Part shown: positions 56,229 through 63,944 of the stretch, in pieces
Layout of the letters: each line of letters begins with the position of its first letter
Numbering within the stretch: position 1 is the stretch's first letter
NCBI RefSeq assembly: GCF_030209745.1
Contig: NZ_JARVRJ010000012.1
Location: forward strand, 36,466-100,465
DNA: 64,000 nt
Source: Arthrobacter sp. fls2-241-R2A-200
GTDB taxonomy: Bacteria; Actinomycetota; Actinomycetes; Actinomycetales; Micrococcaceae
Reading direction: 5' to 3'
Program-made: the position numbers and the translations under genes
The notes under the pieces: model-generated
Database searches by the model: none
Told to the model about the DNA's origin: nothing
Seen by the model: the letters and a program-made list of their open reading frames with translations, nothing else

Positions 56229-56678
56229 ATGACTCCCAAAGACTCCCAGTCCATGAAGCCGGCCACTGTTGCCAAGAAACTCGGCATCTACCTGCCGGCT
56301 ACACCCCAGGAGTTCCAGGATTCATCCATCTCCCGCGACGAATTCGCCGAACTCCAGGCCAACCCCCCGGAGTGGTTGGCTGAACTGCGCCGCAACGGGC
56401 CGCACCCGCGCCCTGTCGTGGCGCACAAGCTGAACGTCTCCATCAGCGGCCTCGCACGCGGCGGCATTGAGGAAGCACTCACGACGGCGGAAATCACCGA
56501 ACTGCTGGAGTCTCCGCCGCAGTGGCTGGTCATCGAGCGCGCAACGCACGCTGCTGTCCGCGCTGAGGCGCAGCGCGTCAAGGACGAGGCACACAAGAAG
56601 GCCGCCACCAAGGAAGCCAGGGAGAACGCAGCAGCCAAACGCGAAGCCCCCAAGGGGACCAAGCGCAACCACGCGTAG
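56229..56678 (+). CDS. DUF5997-family protein
   Basis: The 149-residue protein has the conserved opening MKPATVAKKLGIYLPATPQEFQD (in pieces), LQANPPEWLAELRRNGPHPRPVVAHKL and GLARGGIEEALTTAEITELLESPPQWL. A Lys/Ala/Glu-rich C-terminal helix follows. The repeated PPEWL/PPQWL elements suggest an internal duplication of a helical unit. There is no clear ribosome site, so the mRNA may be leaderless. It is divergent from the LysR-like effector protein. Function unknown. Confidence 0.88.
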   Translation: MTPKDSQSMKPATVAKKLGIYLPATPQEFQDSSISRDEFAELQANPPEWLAELRRNGPHPRPVVAHKLNVSISGLARGGIEEALTTAEITELLESPPQWLVIERATHAAVRAEAQRVKDEAHKKAATKEARENAAAKREAPKGTKRNHA

Positions 56679-56735
56679 GACCTTTCACACGTTGTGGCCG
56701 GGACACCAGTCCCGGCCACGGCTGTTTAACCCGGA

Positions 56736-57116
56736 CTAGTCCTGGTGGAGTTGAACGAAATTGCCGCAGCCGTCATCGAAGACGGCACTGATACCCGATG
56801 GGTCCTCGGCAGGTGCGCCCTTGAAAGACACCCCTGCAGCGAGCAACCGCTGATACTCGGCCTCGACGTCGGGTACGCCCAGCACCACAGCCGGCATTCC
56901 GGCGTCGTACACGGCGTTCATGTAGTTCGCACCAATCGGGTTGTCGCTCGGTTCCAGCAACAGGCCCGTGGAGCCGGCCCCGGCGCCCGGATCCTTGATG
57001 ATGAAGAGGTTGTACTCGGGCATGGCCATTAACGTGTCGAAACCCAGGGTCTCCGTGTAGAACTTGTGGGCCGCGGCCGGGTCCTTGACGTGGATGCTGC
57101 ACATTTTCAGTCTCAT
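56736..57116 (-). CDS. VOC-family (glyoxalase/bleomycin-resistance fold) protein
   Basis: The 126-residue protein has the vicinal-oxygen-chelate fold: MCSIHVKDPAAAHKFYTETLGFDT at the start (in pieces), LLLEPSDNPIG, VLGVPDVEAEYQRLLAAGVSF and VFDDGCGNFVQLHQD. His and Glu-type metal positions are partly visible. Members include glyoxalases and antibiotic-binding proteins; the substrate is unknown. The ATG at 57116 is preferred, and an in-frame ATG at 57104 is an alternative. Confidence 0.88.
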   Translation of the reverse strand: MRLKMCSIHVKDPAAAHKFYTETLGFDTLMAMPEYNLFIIKDPGAGAGSTGLLLEPSDNPIGANYMNAVYDAGMPAVVLGVPDVEAEYQRLLAAGVSFKGAPAEDPSGISAVFDDGCGNFVQLHQD

Positions 57117-57186
57117 GATGCCAAGGCTAGTTGCAATGGCGGCTCGAGGTCGGGCGTCGAACGGTTGTGACGCCGCGCCTTCGATC

Positions 57187-57504
57187 CTAGCGGGAGGATC
57201 GCCGATTACGCGCCTGGCGGGCCAGCCGAATGAACCCGTAAACGAACACTGCCTCGACAAGCATCATCAATCCCAACAGCAGCCACTGGCGCTGGGCGAT
57301 GAAGACAACGGCGCCGGTGACCACCAACGTAGTCCCCAGAATCAGCGCATACACGGCGAATCCGAGCGCGACTCTCGCACTGCGCACACCGGTGCTGAAA
57401 CCGAATCCCACCGGTTCGCCGCCAGGACGGCCGGGCACGCGGTCCGGGTGGGCGTTGTTGTCCTTGTCGAATTCCTCCCAGAGATCCGGATCCTGGTCGT
57501 TCAT
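57187..57504 (-). CDS. Small membrane protein, unidentified
   Basis: The 105-residue product from ATG 57504 has an acidic N-terminus (MNDQDPDLWEEFDKDNN) and two membrane helices (about 45-66 and 72-92). It ends in a basic tail RLARQARNRRSSR. The topology therefore places both ends in the cytoplasm. The ribosome site is weak. It lies 92 bases downstream of the NlpC/P60 gene on the opposite end, in the same orientation as the VOC gene. No family recognised. Confidence 0.65.
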   Translation of the reverse strand: MNDQDPDLWEEFDKDNNAHPDRVPGRPGGEPVGFGFSTGVRSARVALGFAVYALILGTTLVVTGAVVFIAQRQWLLLGLMMLVEAVFVYGFIRLARQARNRRSSR

Positions 57505-57596
57505 GTCTTCATCATCTCGCGGCACGGGCAAGTGGGCGGGCTAGAGCACCAACCAGCTTGGGGCGGCCACTGGCTCCGGCAGCCGTCAGCCGACGA

Positions 57597-59063
57597 CTAG
57601 TACCTGGCCGCGTACGGGTAGAGGTCCATGCCCACCATTGAACTGATGGACGAGACCGTGATGCCTTCTTGCGGGTTCAAGGCTTGCACCACCTGTCCGT
57701 TCCCCAGGTAGATGGCCACATGGTAAAAGTTGGGCGCTGAACCCCATACCAGCAGGTCGCCGCGGCGGGCCTGCGAGAGGGGCACGTGGACCGGCGCAGC
57801 GGCATACTGCTGCGAGGCGGTACGGGGCAGGTACATCCCGGCTGCGGCAAATGCACTCTGCACGAGTCCCGAGCAGTCAAAGCCATAGGGTCCGGTACCG
57901 CCCCACTGGTAGTAGAACGGCGCACCGACCTTACCCAAGGCAGCGGAAACCGCGGTTTCGTACGATCCCGAACCCGCAGATGGCGGCAAGGGGGCGGGTG
58001 CCGGGGCTGGGGCGGGCGCAGGTGCCGGAGCGGGGGCGGCTGGGGCGGGCGCCGGTGCGGGTGCAGCCGGTTCGGGTGCCGGAGCGGGTGCGGGCGCGGC
58101 CGGTTCGGGAACTGCCGGCGCAGCGGGAACCGGGGGCGCAGCGGGCGCTGCCGGAGCAGGCGCTGCCGGAGCAGGGGCTGCGGGCGTCCCTGCCTTCGCA
58201 GGAGTCCCCGGTGAAGCAGGGGTGTTTTGGGCCGCCTGATCCTGCGGTGCTTGGTTAGCGGAGGCGGTCAGGGCTGCCAACCGGGCCTCTTCACGCTGCC
58301 GGTCCAGCGCATCCACGCGGGCCGCCTCAAGGGCCACAGTGGTGTTGCGGAGCTGAGCCAGCTGGTCCACCAGAGTGGCCCGTTGCGCTTTCGCGTCGGC
58401 CACAGCTTTGACCTGCGCCGCGTTGGCCTGCTCCGCCTGCGTCTTGCGCTGCTCGGCAGTCTTTGCCGCGTCATCCGCGGCTTTGGTGGCCTCATCGGCA
58501 GCTGCCGACAGGGACCGGGATGCGGTAGCGGCACTAACCGCCGCGTCAAAATCGCGGCTTCGCTTGGCTGAAAGGGCCTCCAGCGTGGCGGCCTGCTGCA
58601 TGCTTTCGCCGCCACCGGTCAGCGTTACGAGGGCCGGATCCATTCCGCCATTGCGGTACAGGTCCGCGGCGAGCTGCCCCACCTGTTTTCGTGTCTTGTC
58701 CTGCTCTTCCCGCGCCGCAGAGGCCCGGGCCGCGGCCACCGACGCGGCTTTTGTCCTTTCCTGCAGCTCCACCAGGGCATCGCTGTACGCGTTATTGGCC
58801 TGCATGGCGGTCGCAGATGCGGCCTGCTGGGCACCGGCCGCGTCCGCGAGGATCCGCTCAATCGCGGTGACCTCGTCCGCCGTCGCCGTCTCGCTGGCCT
58901 TCGCCGCCGCAATCTCCGCAGGCGAGGGCACGTCCGAAGACGCGCGCACAGCGAAGGGGGAGGTCAAAGCGGATGCGGCGGTTGCCGGAATTGCCGCCGC
59001 GCCAAAAAGTACGACGGCGGCGCACAGCACCGCCGTCGTGCGGGCGGATCGGTATAAAGCCAT
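57597..59063 (-). CDS. Secreted NlpC/P60 cell-wall hydrolase, RipA-like
   Basis: The 488-residue protein has a signal peptide (about residues 1-30, VLCAAVVLFGAAAIPATAASA). A long Ala/Glu-rich coiled coil (about 45-270) follows, then a 90-residue Ala/Pro spacer (repeated APAP and PAAPAP). The C-terminal NlpC/P60 domain has the catalytic Cys in FDCSGLVQSAF and the His in FYHVAIYLG. It probably cleaves the D-Glu to diaminopimelate or Lys bond of peptidoglycan peptides during cell separation. GAGG precedes the ATG. A 9-bp repeat array lies upstream. It is divergent from the membrane protein at 59412. Confidence 0.93.
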   Translation of the reverse strand: MALYRSARTTAVLCAAVVLFGAAAIPATAASALTSPFAVRASSDVPSPAEIAAAKASETATADEVTAIERILADAAGAQQAASATAMQANNAYSDALVELQERTKAASVAAARASAAREEQDKTRKQVGQLAADLYRNGGMDPALVTLTGGGESMQQAATLEALSAKRSRDFDAAVSAATASRSLSAAADEATKAADDAAKTAEQRKTQAEQANAAQVKAVADAKAQRATLVDQLAQLRNTTVALEAARVDALDRQREEARLAALTASANQAPQDQAAQNTPASPGTPAKAGTPAAPAPAAPAPAAPAAPPVPAAPAVPEPAAPAPAPAPEPAAPAPAPAPAAPAPAPAPAPAPAPAPLPPSAGSGSYETAVSAALGKVGAPFYYQWGGTGPYGFDCSGLVQSAFAAAGMYLPRTASQQYAAAPVHVPLSQARRGDLLVWGSAPNFYHVAIYLGNGQVVQALNPQEGITVSSISSMVGMDLYPYAARY

Positions 59064-59411
59064 GTACAGAAACCTCGAAACGGTAAGGGTGGGAGCGAGG
59101 TCCTGGAAGTGGCGCGACCGCGCCCCTCAGCTGCTCCCGGCAGTCCTGAGGTTACGTGAGCTCTGGCACATTAGCAACAGCAGTCACATCAGTAACATAA
59201 ACCACAAGCGTGTGATTCGCGGCGGAACCGCGGGGTGTGTCGCGGGCCAGGGACGCTGGTGAGTGCCCGGCTACGAAGGTTGCGTCGGAGAAAAAAGATT
59301 GCGAATCACGGTGCGTGCGGCGGCCGCATGACCGGCCAAAATTTCAGTACCAAAACCACGGGTGGGGCCGCATACTGAATGCAAAGCAGCGAGTTCGCTT
59401 GGAGGTGCCCG
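59064..59411. other. 348-base intergenic region between divergent genes
   Basis: There is no coding frame with a ribosome site here. It contains a five-copy 9-bp array (59165-59209). A perfect inverted pair, GTGATTCGC (59212-59220) and GCGAATCAC (59301-59309), lies 80 bases apart. A small CGCGG/CCGCG hairpin is at 59218-59232. I looked for a cyclic-di-AMP riboswitch, which often precedes such hydrolases, and did not see its core motifs. Confidence 0.6.
59165..59209 (+). promoter_or_regulatory. Five tandem 9-bp units, candidate MtrA array
   Basis: Reading in steps of nine gives GGCACATTA, GCAACAGCA, GTCACATCA, GTAACATAA and ACCACAAGC. All five have MACA (A/C-ACA) at positions 3-6. Mycobacterial MtrA binds direct repeats of a GTCACAgcg-like 9-mer upstream of ripA and oriC; this array matches that period and core. 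It lies 102-146 bases before the NlpC/P60 start and overlaps a possible minus-strand promoter (TTACTG, TAATGT). Binding here is inference. Confidence 0.5.
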
Positions 59412-59981
59412 ATGCCCGCGATGATATTCCTGTGGGGTGTTGCCCTGATTCTGGCAACAGCAGCAACAACGCTGATTCTTCATAGGAAACTGACCCACGG
59501 GCCTGGGCCCGAGCCGGACGCAATATTTTGGGACCTGTTCGCCGGCTCGGTGGTGGTCCTTCCCGGCGTCATCGTTCCTGCGCTGCTATGGCCGCCCGCT
59601 GCCCTGATCATGCTGGTGACGGTTATGGCGACGGCGGCAGGAACCTTGGCAGCCACCCGGAAAGTGGAACGTATTCACGCAGCCGAGCCCCGGCGTCGTG
59701 CTGGTTTTGTCGCGGACGCTGCACGCCACGCGGAGGTCCTGCGGCACTGGCAGCAGTACGAACTGGACCCCGCCCAAACCATCGACTTCCCTGCCATGAC
59801 GGACGTGAGGGCTGCGGAAACGGCCGCATTCACGCAGGCGATGCGCGAGGCCGAGCGCTGCAAGGTCACAGCCGGCACTGACTACGGGGGCGCCGTCGAA
59901 CATCTTGCACAGGCACTGATCAGAGCCGAACGGGCAGCCGGTGTTCCTGCCCCGGCACTCCCAGCGCCCGGGCTGACTTAA
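59412..59981 (+). CDS. Membrane protein of unknown function
   Basis: The 189-residue product has helices at about 3-22, 45-60 and 60-80, then a soluble helical C-terminus with FVADAARHAEVLRHWQQYELDPAQTIDFPAMTD. The ribosome site GGAGG is seven bases before the ATG at 59412 and excludes an upstream in-frame start. The tail AMREAERCKVTAGTDYGGAVEHLAQALIRAERAAG resembles a helical repeat. I recognise no family. It is divergent from the NlpC/P60 gene. Confidence 0.75.
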   Translation: MPAMIFLWGVALILATAATTLILHRKLTHGPGPEPDAIFWDLFAGSVVVLPGVIVPALLWPPAALIMLVTVMATAAGTLAATRKVERIHAAEPRRRAGFVADAARHAEVLRHWQQYELDPAQTIDFPAMTDVRAAETAAFTQAMREAERCKVTAGTDYGGAVEHLAQALIRAERAAGVPAPALPAPGLT

Positions 59982-59995
59982 AACGGGCAACCGAC

Positions 59996-60022
59996 AGGCC
60001 GGGGAGTGAATCTCCCCGACCT
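59996..60022. terminator. Hairpin between convergent genes
   Basis: AGG-CCGGGGAG (59996-60006) pairs with CTCCCCG-ACCT (60012-60022) around a TGAAT loop, about ten pairs. It separates the membrane-protein gene from the convergent oxidase gene and could serve both. Confidence 0.6.
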
Positions 60023-60045
60023 GCAGGTTGAGCGAACACGGGCGC

Positions 60046-61422
60046 TTAGGCGACCGGCAGCGCGGACAGCTTGTGTGCCTCGACGATGCGGGCAGCCGTT
60101 GCTTGACCCATCCGCACGGCGCCGTCAACGTGCTGATAACCCTCTGCGGCGAGGTCGGACGAGGACCAGTAGATCGGTCCGACGTTTGCGTGCTGGTCCT
60201 TGCCGTAGCGGTGGAGGCCGCCGAGGTCGTAGCTGGAGGCGTACGCCCCGCGGGTCCATTCTTCCGAGCCCCAGTCGGACTCGTAGTAGACCTCGGGGGT
60301 GAGCGCCTTCTCGCCTAGGAAACCGGCGATGGATTCCAGGACGGCCTTCTTGCGGTCTTCGGCGCTGAGCTCGAACACGGCGTCGGCCTTTTCGTCGGAG
60401 ATGAAGCCCACCAAGGTTCCGCGGGAGTCGCCGTGGTTCGTGTTGTCGTAAACCTCTTGGACCAAAGCACCTGCGCCGAAGCCGGTCCCGGACAGGCCGT
60501 CTTCGCGCCAGAACGGCGTGCGGTACACGGTGTGGACCTTGATGACCAGGCCGAGCGACTGGTGCTGGTGCATCTGGTGCTGGCGACGCGGAAGGGGCGG
60601 ATCAAACGAAACGCGGGAGTACAGGTTCGGGGGCACGGCCATGATCACGTAGCGCGCGTTGACAATTGCTTCTTCAGATACAACCGTTGCGCTGTTCTCG
60701 TCCCACGTGATGCTGCGAACCGGGCTGTTGAGTACGACGTCGGAACCCAACTCGGCTGCCTGGAGCAGCGAAACCTGCTGCATGCCACCGATGACGCGCT
60801 TATCCAGGATGAAATCTTCATCGGTCAGGTGGGTGAATGAACCGGCTGACGCAGCCATGAGCACGGCCTGCAGCGCGGAAAACGCGTGTGCGGGCTTGGT
60901 GAGCATGCCACCTGCAATGAAGAGGCCGATGTTGTTGCAGGCTTCCTCATCGCTGGAGTTCTGGCGGAGCCAGTGGTGGAAAGAGATGGTGTCCAGCTCG
61001 CGGGCTTTGGGGTGTGCCCACGGTTCGGTGGCGCCGATTTCTGCGGCAAGCCCATCCAGGATGGCCGTCAGCTTGTCCATCTCGGCCTTGGTGGTCGGGT
61101 TGACCGGGAAAGTGTCTCCCGTGTACTTAGTCCGCGTTCCGTCGGCGGCGATGTACACCGACTCGCCGTCGCGGTAGCGCGAGTACATCTCCAGGCCGAG
61201 CTCGTCCAGCAAAGCAATGAGTGCTGTCTGGTCAGGAGAGACCCACTGGCCGCCAATTTCGAGCATGGCACCGTCGATGGTGTCCGTCCAGGTGCGCCCA
61301 CCCACGCGGTCGCGTGCTTCCAGCACTGCGACGCTGAGTCCGGCCTTCTTCAATTCGCGTGCCGCCGTCAACCCTGACGGTCCGGCACCGACGATCACAA
61401 CGTCGCGATCAAGATTCTGCAT
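60046..61422 (-). CDS. puo: Putrescine oxidase / flavin monoamine oxidase
   Basis: The 458-residue flavoprotein has VVIVGAGPSGLTAARELKKAG, LEARDRVGGRTWTDTIDGAMLEIGGQW (in pieces) and the C-terminal HVDGAVRMGQATAARIVEA. It resembles putrescine oxidases of Rhodococcus and Kocuria, which convert putrescine to 4-aminobutanal, NH3 and H2O2. AGAGGA lies before the ATG. It faces a TetR gene across a perfect 23-bp palindrome. A wider monoamine substrate range cannot be excluded. Confidence 0.9.
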   Translation of the reverse strand: MQNLDRDVVIVGAGPSGLTAARELKKAGLSVAVLEARDRVGGRTWTDTIDGAMLEIGGQWVSPDQTALIALLDELGLEMYSRYRDGESVYIAADGTRTKYTGDTFPVNPTTKAEMDKLTAILDGLAAEIGATEPWAHPKARELDTISFHHWLRQNSSDEEACNNIGLFIAGGMLTKPAHAFSALQAVLMAASAGSFTHLTDEDFILDKRVIGGMQQVSLLQAAELGSDVVLNSPVRSITWDENSATVVSEEAIVNARYVIMAVPPNLYSRVSFDPPLPRRQHQMHQHQSLGLVIKVHTVYRTPFWREDGLSGTGFGAGALVQEVYDNTNHGDSRGTLVGFISDEKADAVFELSAEDRKKAVLESIAGFLGEKALTPEVYYESDWGSEEWTRGAYASSYDLGGLHRYGKDQHANVGPIYWSSSDLAAEGYQHVDGAVRMGQATAARIVEAHKLSALPVA

Positions 61423-61458
61423 GATGTCCTCTCAGTGGCCGTCCGTGGTGGCTGACCA

Positions 61459-61481
61459 ATAAATGAATGCCATTCATTTAT
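61459..61481. promoter_or_regulatory. Perfect 23-bp palindromic operator
   Basis: ATAAATGAATG (61459-61469) and CATTCATTTAT (61471-61481) are exact inverted repeats around one central C. The site lies 37 bases from the oxidase start and 80 bases from the TetR start. Length and symmetry are typical of TetR operators in divergent promoters. Confidence 0.75.
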
Positions 61482-61560
61482 ACCGATAATAGCGTCCAAC
61501 TCCACCTCTGTGAAGACCCGATGGAATAATGCTGGGGACACGGCAGCAGAAAGGCCTCCG

Positions 61561-62268
61561 ATGCCCGCACCCTCCCCCGCACCCGAGCCCGCATCCGGCG
61601 CCGCCGTCGGCAAGTCCCGACGCCGGGCCGGCCGACCCATGGCGCGCGTCCTGGACCAAGCGGGGATTACGACGGCGGCACTGCAGCTGATCAGCGCCAA
61701 AGGTTACAACGGACTCACCATGGCCGCGCTGGCAAAAACCCTGGGCGTAGCGCCATCCGCCCTCTATAACCACGTGGCGTCAAAGGACGACGTGTTGCTG
61801 CTTCTGGAAGACCACCTGGCGGCCATGGTGGATGTTTCCGCGTTTGGAGTTGAACCGTGGGCTGCCGCTGTGCGCCAGTGGGCTTGGTCCTACCGTGACG
61901 TCTTCTCTGCGCACACGCCCCTCATTCCGGTGATCGCTGTGCTCCCGGTCGCGAACGCACCCAAAACCCTTGCCATGTATGAGGCGGTCACCGCGGGCTT
62001 CCGCGAGGCCGGGTTTCCCGAAGAGAAGATCATTTCGGCCATCGTCGCCTTGGAAGCCTTCGTGTTCGGCGCAGCTTACGACGTCACGGCCCCGGAGGAC
62101 ATTTTCGACGCCGGCAACCTCGCCGAGCAGGTACCCAATTTCACGGCTGCCGTGGATCGGCTTGCCGCGGAACGCCACCCCCGGCCCACAGATGTTGCCT
62201 TCAGCCTGGGGCTCGAGGCATTGATTGCGGGCTTCTCGGCCATGACGGAATACGGCCTCCGGGGTTAG
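61561..62268 (+). CDS. TetR-family transcriptional regulator
   Basis: The 235-residue protein has a Pro/Ala-rich basic N-terminal arm (SRRRAGRPMARVLDQAG). A TetR helix-turn-helix follows at about residues 35-80, with LTMAALAKTLGVAPSALYNHVASKDDVLLL. The C-terminal helical domain is TetR_C-type, with GLEALIAGFSAM. AAAGG lies seven bases before the ATG at 61561; an earlier GTG at 61510 is less likely. It probably represses putrescine oxidase and itself through the 23-bp palindrome, released by an amine or related ligand. It overlaps the following convergent gene by four bases. Confidence 0.9.
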   Translation: MPAPSPAPEPASGAAVGKSRRRAGRPMARVLDQAGITTAALQLISAKGYNGLTMAALAKTLGVAPSALYNHVASKDDVLLLLEDHLAAMVDVSAFGVEPWAAAVRQWAWSYRDVFSAHTPLIPVIAVLPVANAPKTLAMYEAVTAGFREAGFPEEKIISAIVALEAFVFGAAYDVTAPEDIFDAGNLAEQVPNFTAAVDRLAAERHPRPTDVAFSLGLEALIAGFSAMTEYGLRG

Positions 62269-63743
62269 GGCCGGCCGAACCATCGGGTGAGCGCTTCCAC
62301 CAACCCTTGGTCAGTTCCTTCGCCGACCCAACACACATACCCGTCAGGCCGGATCAGCACGGCGGTTGGGGGCTCAACCTTCCCAATCAGGGGTAGCTCC
62401 CACGTAGCGGTGCACCGTGCATCAACCAGCCGGACCTGCTGGGCCCAAGCCCCGACGTCGAACCCTGAACGGCCGACGTCGAACCTGCCGGGTTCGGCGA
62501 GATTCAGTAGCACGGCCCTCGCATCACGGAGATGCGCGTAAACCCTCGATACGCCCTCAACGCCTGCAATGGAGAGGTCCAGATCTGGCATGCGGCGGCC
62601 CAGGAGAGGGTGGCCAGCACCAAGATCGTAAGTAATGTCCAAACCATGGATCAGCGCGGCGACGTGCTTGCGAGGCTCATCCATCACCATCAAATCGGCG
62701 ATGGTTTGGCCGAGCGCTGCACTCCGCGGGTCCTGGCGCTGGAGCACAGTTTGGGCCATCGAGTGTTGCAGCGCACGTGCAGCCACGGGATGCCGCTCTG
62801 CATGGTACGTGTCCAGGAGCGAATCGGCTGACATGCCCTTGACCACTTGAGCGAGCTTCCACCCAAGATTGACCGCATCTTGGAGCCCTAATCCGATTCC
62901 CTGGCCCCCAGCCGGGTAGTGGATATGCGCGGCGTCGCCGACGAGCAAAACTTTGCCGCTCCTGTAAGTGGCGGCCTGACGGGTCGCGTCGGTGAAGCGA
63001 GAAATCGACGTCGGTGAATGCACACCGAAGTCGCTACCGTAAACAGCTTTGAGGGCATCGCTGAGATCAAGCAGCGAGGGCGCATCGCCCGAGCCCAAGT
63101 GCCGCTCGGTTGTGACCACTCGGTAAGTGTGCCCGTCCTCCAGCAGGGCGAAGCCGTGCACCCCTGTTTCATCTTGACGCATGCCGGATGGCGGTTCTTC
63201 GGACACTTCCACCTCGGCGATCAGGTTGCTTCGCGTTGCCTCCCAGCCCGGGAAATCAATGCCCGCAGCCTTCCGGACCACGCTCCTGCCGCCGTCGGCA
63301 CCAATAAGGAACCTGGCCCTAAGGCTGGCACCCTCGGCGAGTTGGACGTCGACCCCGGCCTGGTCCTGGACGAAGCCAACCACCTCAGTTCCGCGATGAA
63401 CCGGGACTCCGAGGTCATGGATCCAGCCCTCAAGGATTGGCTGCATTTGCCTTTGCCACAGGCCAAGCCCGTAAGGATGCCGGGTGGGGAAATCGCTGAT
63501 ATCCAGTACGGAGTTGCCGAACCGTGCCGTTTGTCCTGTCTTACCCGCGGCAAGGAAAGGGTCAGCGATACCCCGCTGATCGAGCACTTCGATGGTGCGT
63601 GAGTGGAAACCGCCCGCGCGGGACTCCGGTAAGTCACCCGTATCACGCCGCTCCAAAATCGCGACGTCCACGCCCCACAGAGCCAACTCACCGGCCAACA
63701 TCATGCCGGCTGGTCCACTTCCCACCACGATTACATCCGTCAC
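62265..63743 (-). CDS. FAD-dependent monooxygenase, RIFMO/aromatic-hydroxylase type
   Basis: The 492-residue class A flavoprotein monooxygenase has GSGPAGMMLAGELALWGVDV, the DG motif GADGGRSVVRKAAG and GD motif LVGDAAHIHYPAGGQGIGLGLQDAVNLGWKL (in pieces). A thioredoxin-like C-terminal domain follows (about 370-492). The closest remembered relatives are rifampicin monooxygenases and phenol hydroxylases such as PheA/TfdB. AGGGGG precedes the GTG start. It hydroxylates an aromatic substrate using NADPH. Its end overlaps the TetR gene. Confidence 0.88.
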   Translation of the reverse strand: MTDVIVVGSGPAGMMLAGELALWGVDVAILERRDTGDLPESRAGGFHSRTIEVLDQRGIADPFLAAGKTGQTARFGNSVLDISDFPTRHPYGLGLWQRQMQPILEGWIHDLGVPVHRGTEVVGFVQDQAGVDVQLAEGASLRARFLIGADGGRSVVRKAAGIDFPGWEATRSNLIAEVEVSEEPPSGMRQDETGVHGFALLEDGHTYRVVTTERHLGSGDAPSLLDLSDALKAVYGSDFGVHSPTSISRFTDATRQAATYRSGKVLLVGDAAHIHYPAGGQGIGLGLQDAVNLGWKLAQVVKGMSADSLLDTYHAERHPVAARALQHSMAQTVLQRQDPRSAALGQTIADLMVMDEPRKHVAALIHGLDITYDLGAGHPLLGRRMPDLDLSIAGVEGVSRVYAHLRDARAVLLNLAEPGRFDVGRSGFDVGAWAQQVRLVDARCTATWELPLIGKVEPPTAVLIRPDGYVCWVGEGTDQGLVEALTRWFGRP

Positions 63744-63897
63744 GCCATCCCCCTACCGGTAATGTGCTCCGTTTATGAGCACACCGAGCAGCGTATGGCG
63801 TCCACCCGCCCTTGCGGCAAGGCCCCCGCCCACCGATATCCTGAAGATGCAGGCAGAGGTGGAGCAGATAGGCGCGTGGGTGTCCGCTTCGAACACA

Positions 63898-63929
63898 AAA
63901 GAGCCCCGATCCTAAGACCGGGGCTCTTT
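63898..63929. terminator. Rho-independent terminator near the right edge
   Basis: AAAGAGCCCCG (63898-63908) and CGGGGCTCTTT (63919-63929) form an 11-bp perfect stem with a 10-base loop and T/A ends. It lies beyond the start of the monooxygenase gene, so it probably ends a transcript entering from the right (minus) or one not seen here. Confidence 0.75.
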
Positions 63930-63944
63930 AACATTGCGTGCGCG

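Noticed and set aside
59011..59039. 10-bp hairpin ACGACGGCGG/CCGCCGTCGT inside the NlpC/P60 signal-peptide codons
   Set aside because: It is explained by alanine- and valine-rich codons in the signal peptide and is not placed where a terminator or operator would act.
59064..59411. Possible cyclic-di-AMP (ydaO-type) riboswitch before the NlpC/P60 gene
   Set aside because: Such switches often precede this gene class in actinobacteria, but the conserved core segments could not be found on the minus strand.
23104..61680. Repeated occurrence of GACGACGGCGGC-like strings at several places (for example 23104, 34361, 45710, 59011, 61670)
   Set aside because: Most copies lie in coding frames and reflect common codons for Asp, Gly, Thr and Ala; flanks do not match, so this is not a dispersed repeat family.
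63860..63900. A TTCGAAC string near 63889 resembling a tRNA T-loop
   Set aside because: No acceptor stem, anticodon arm or CCA-side pairing could be drawn around it.
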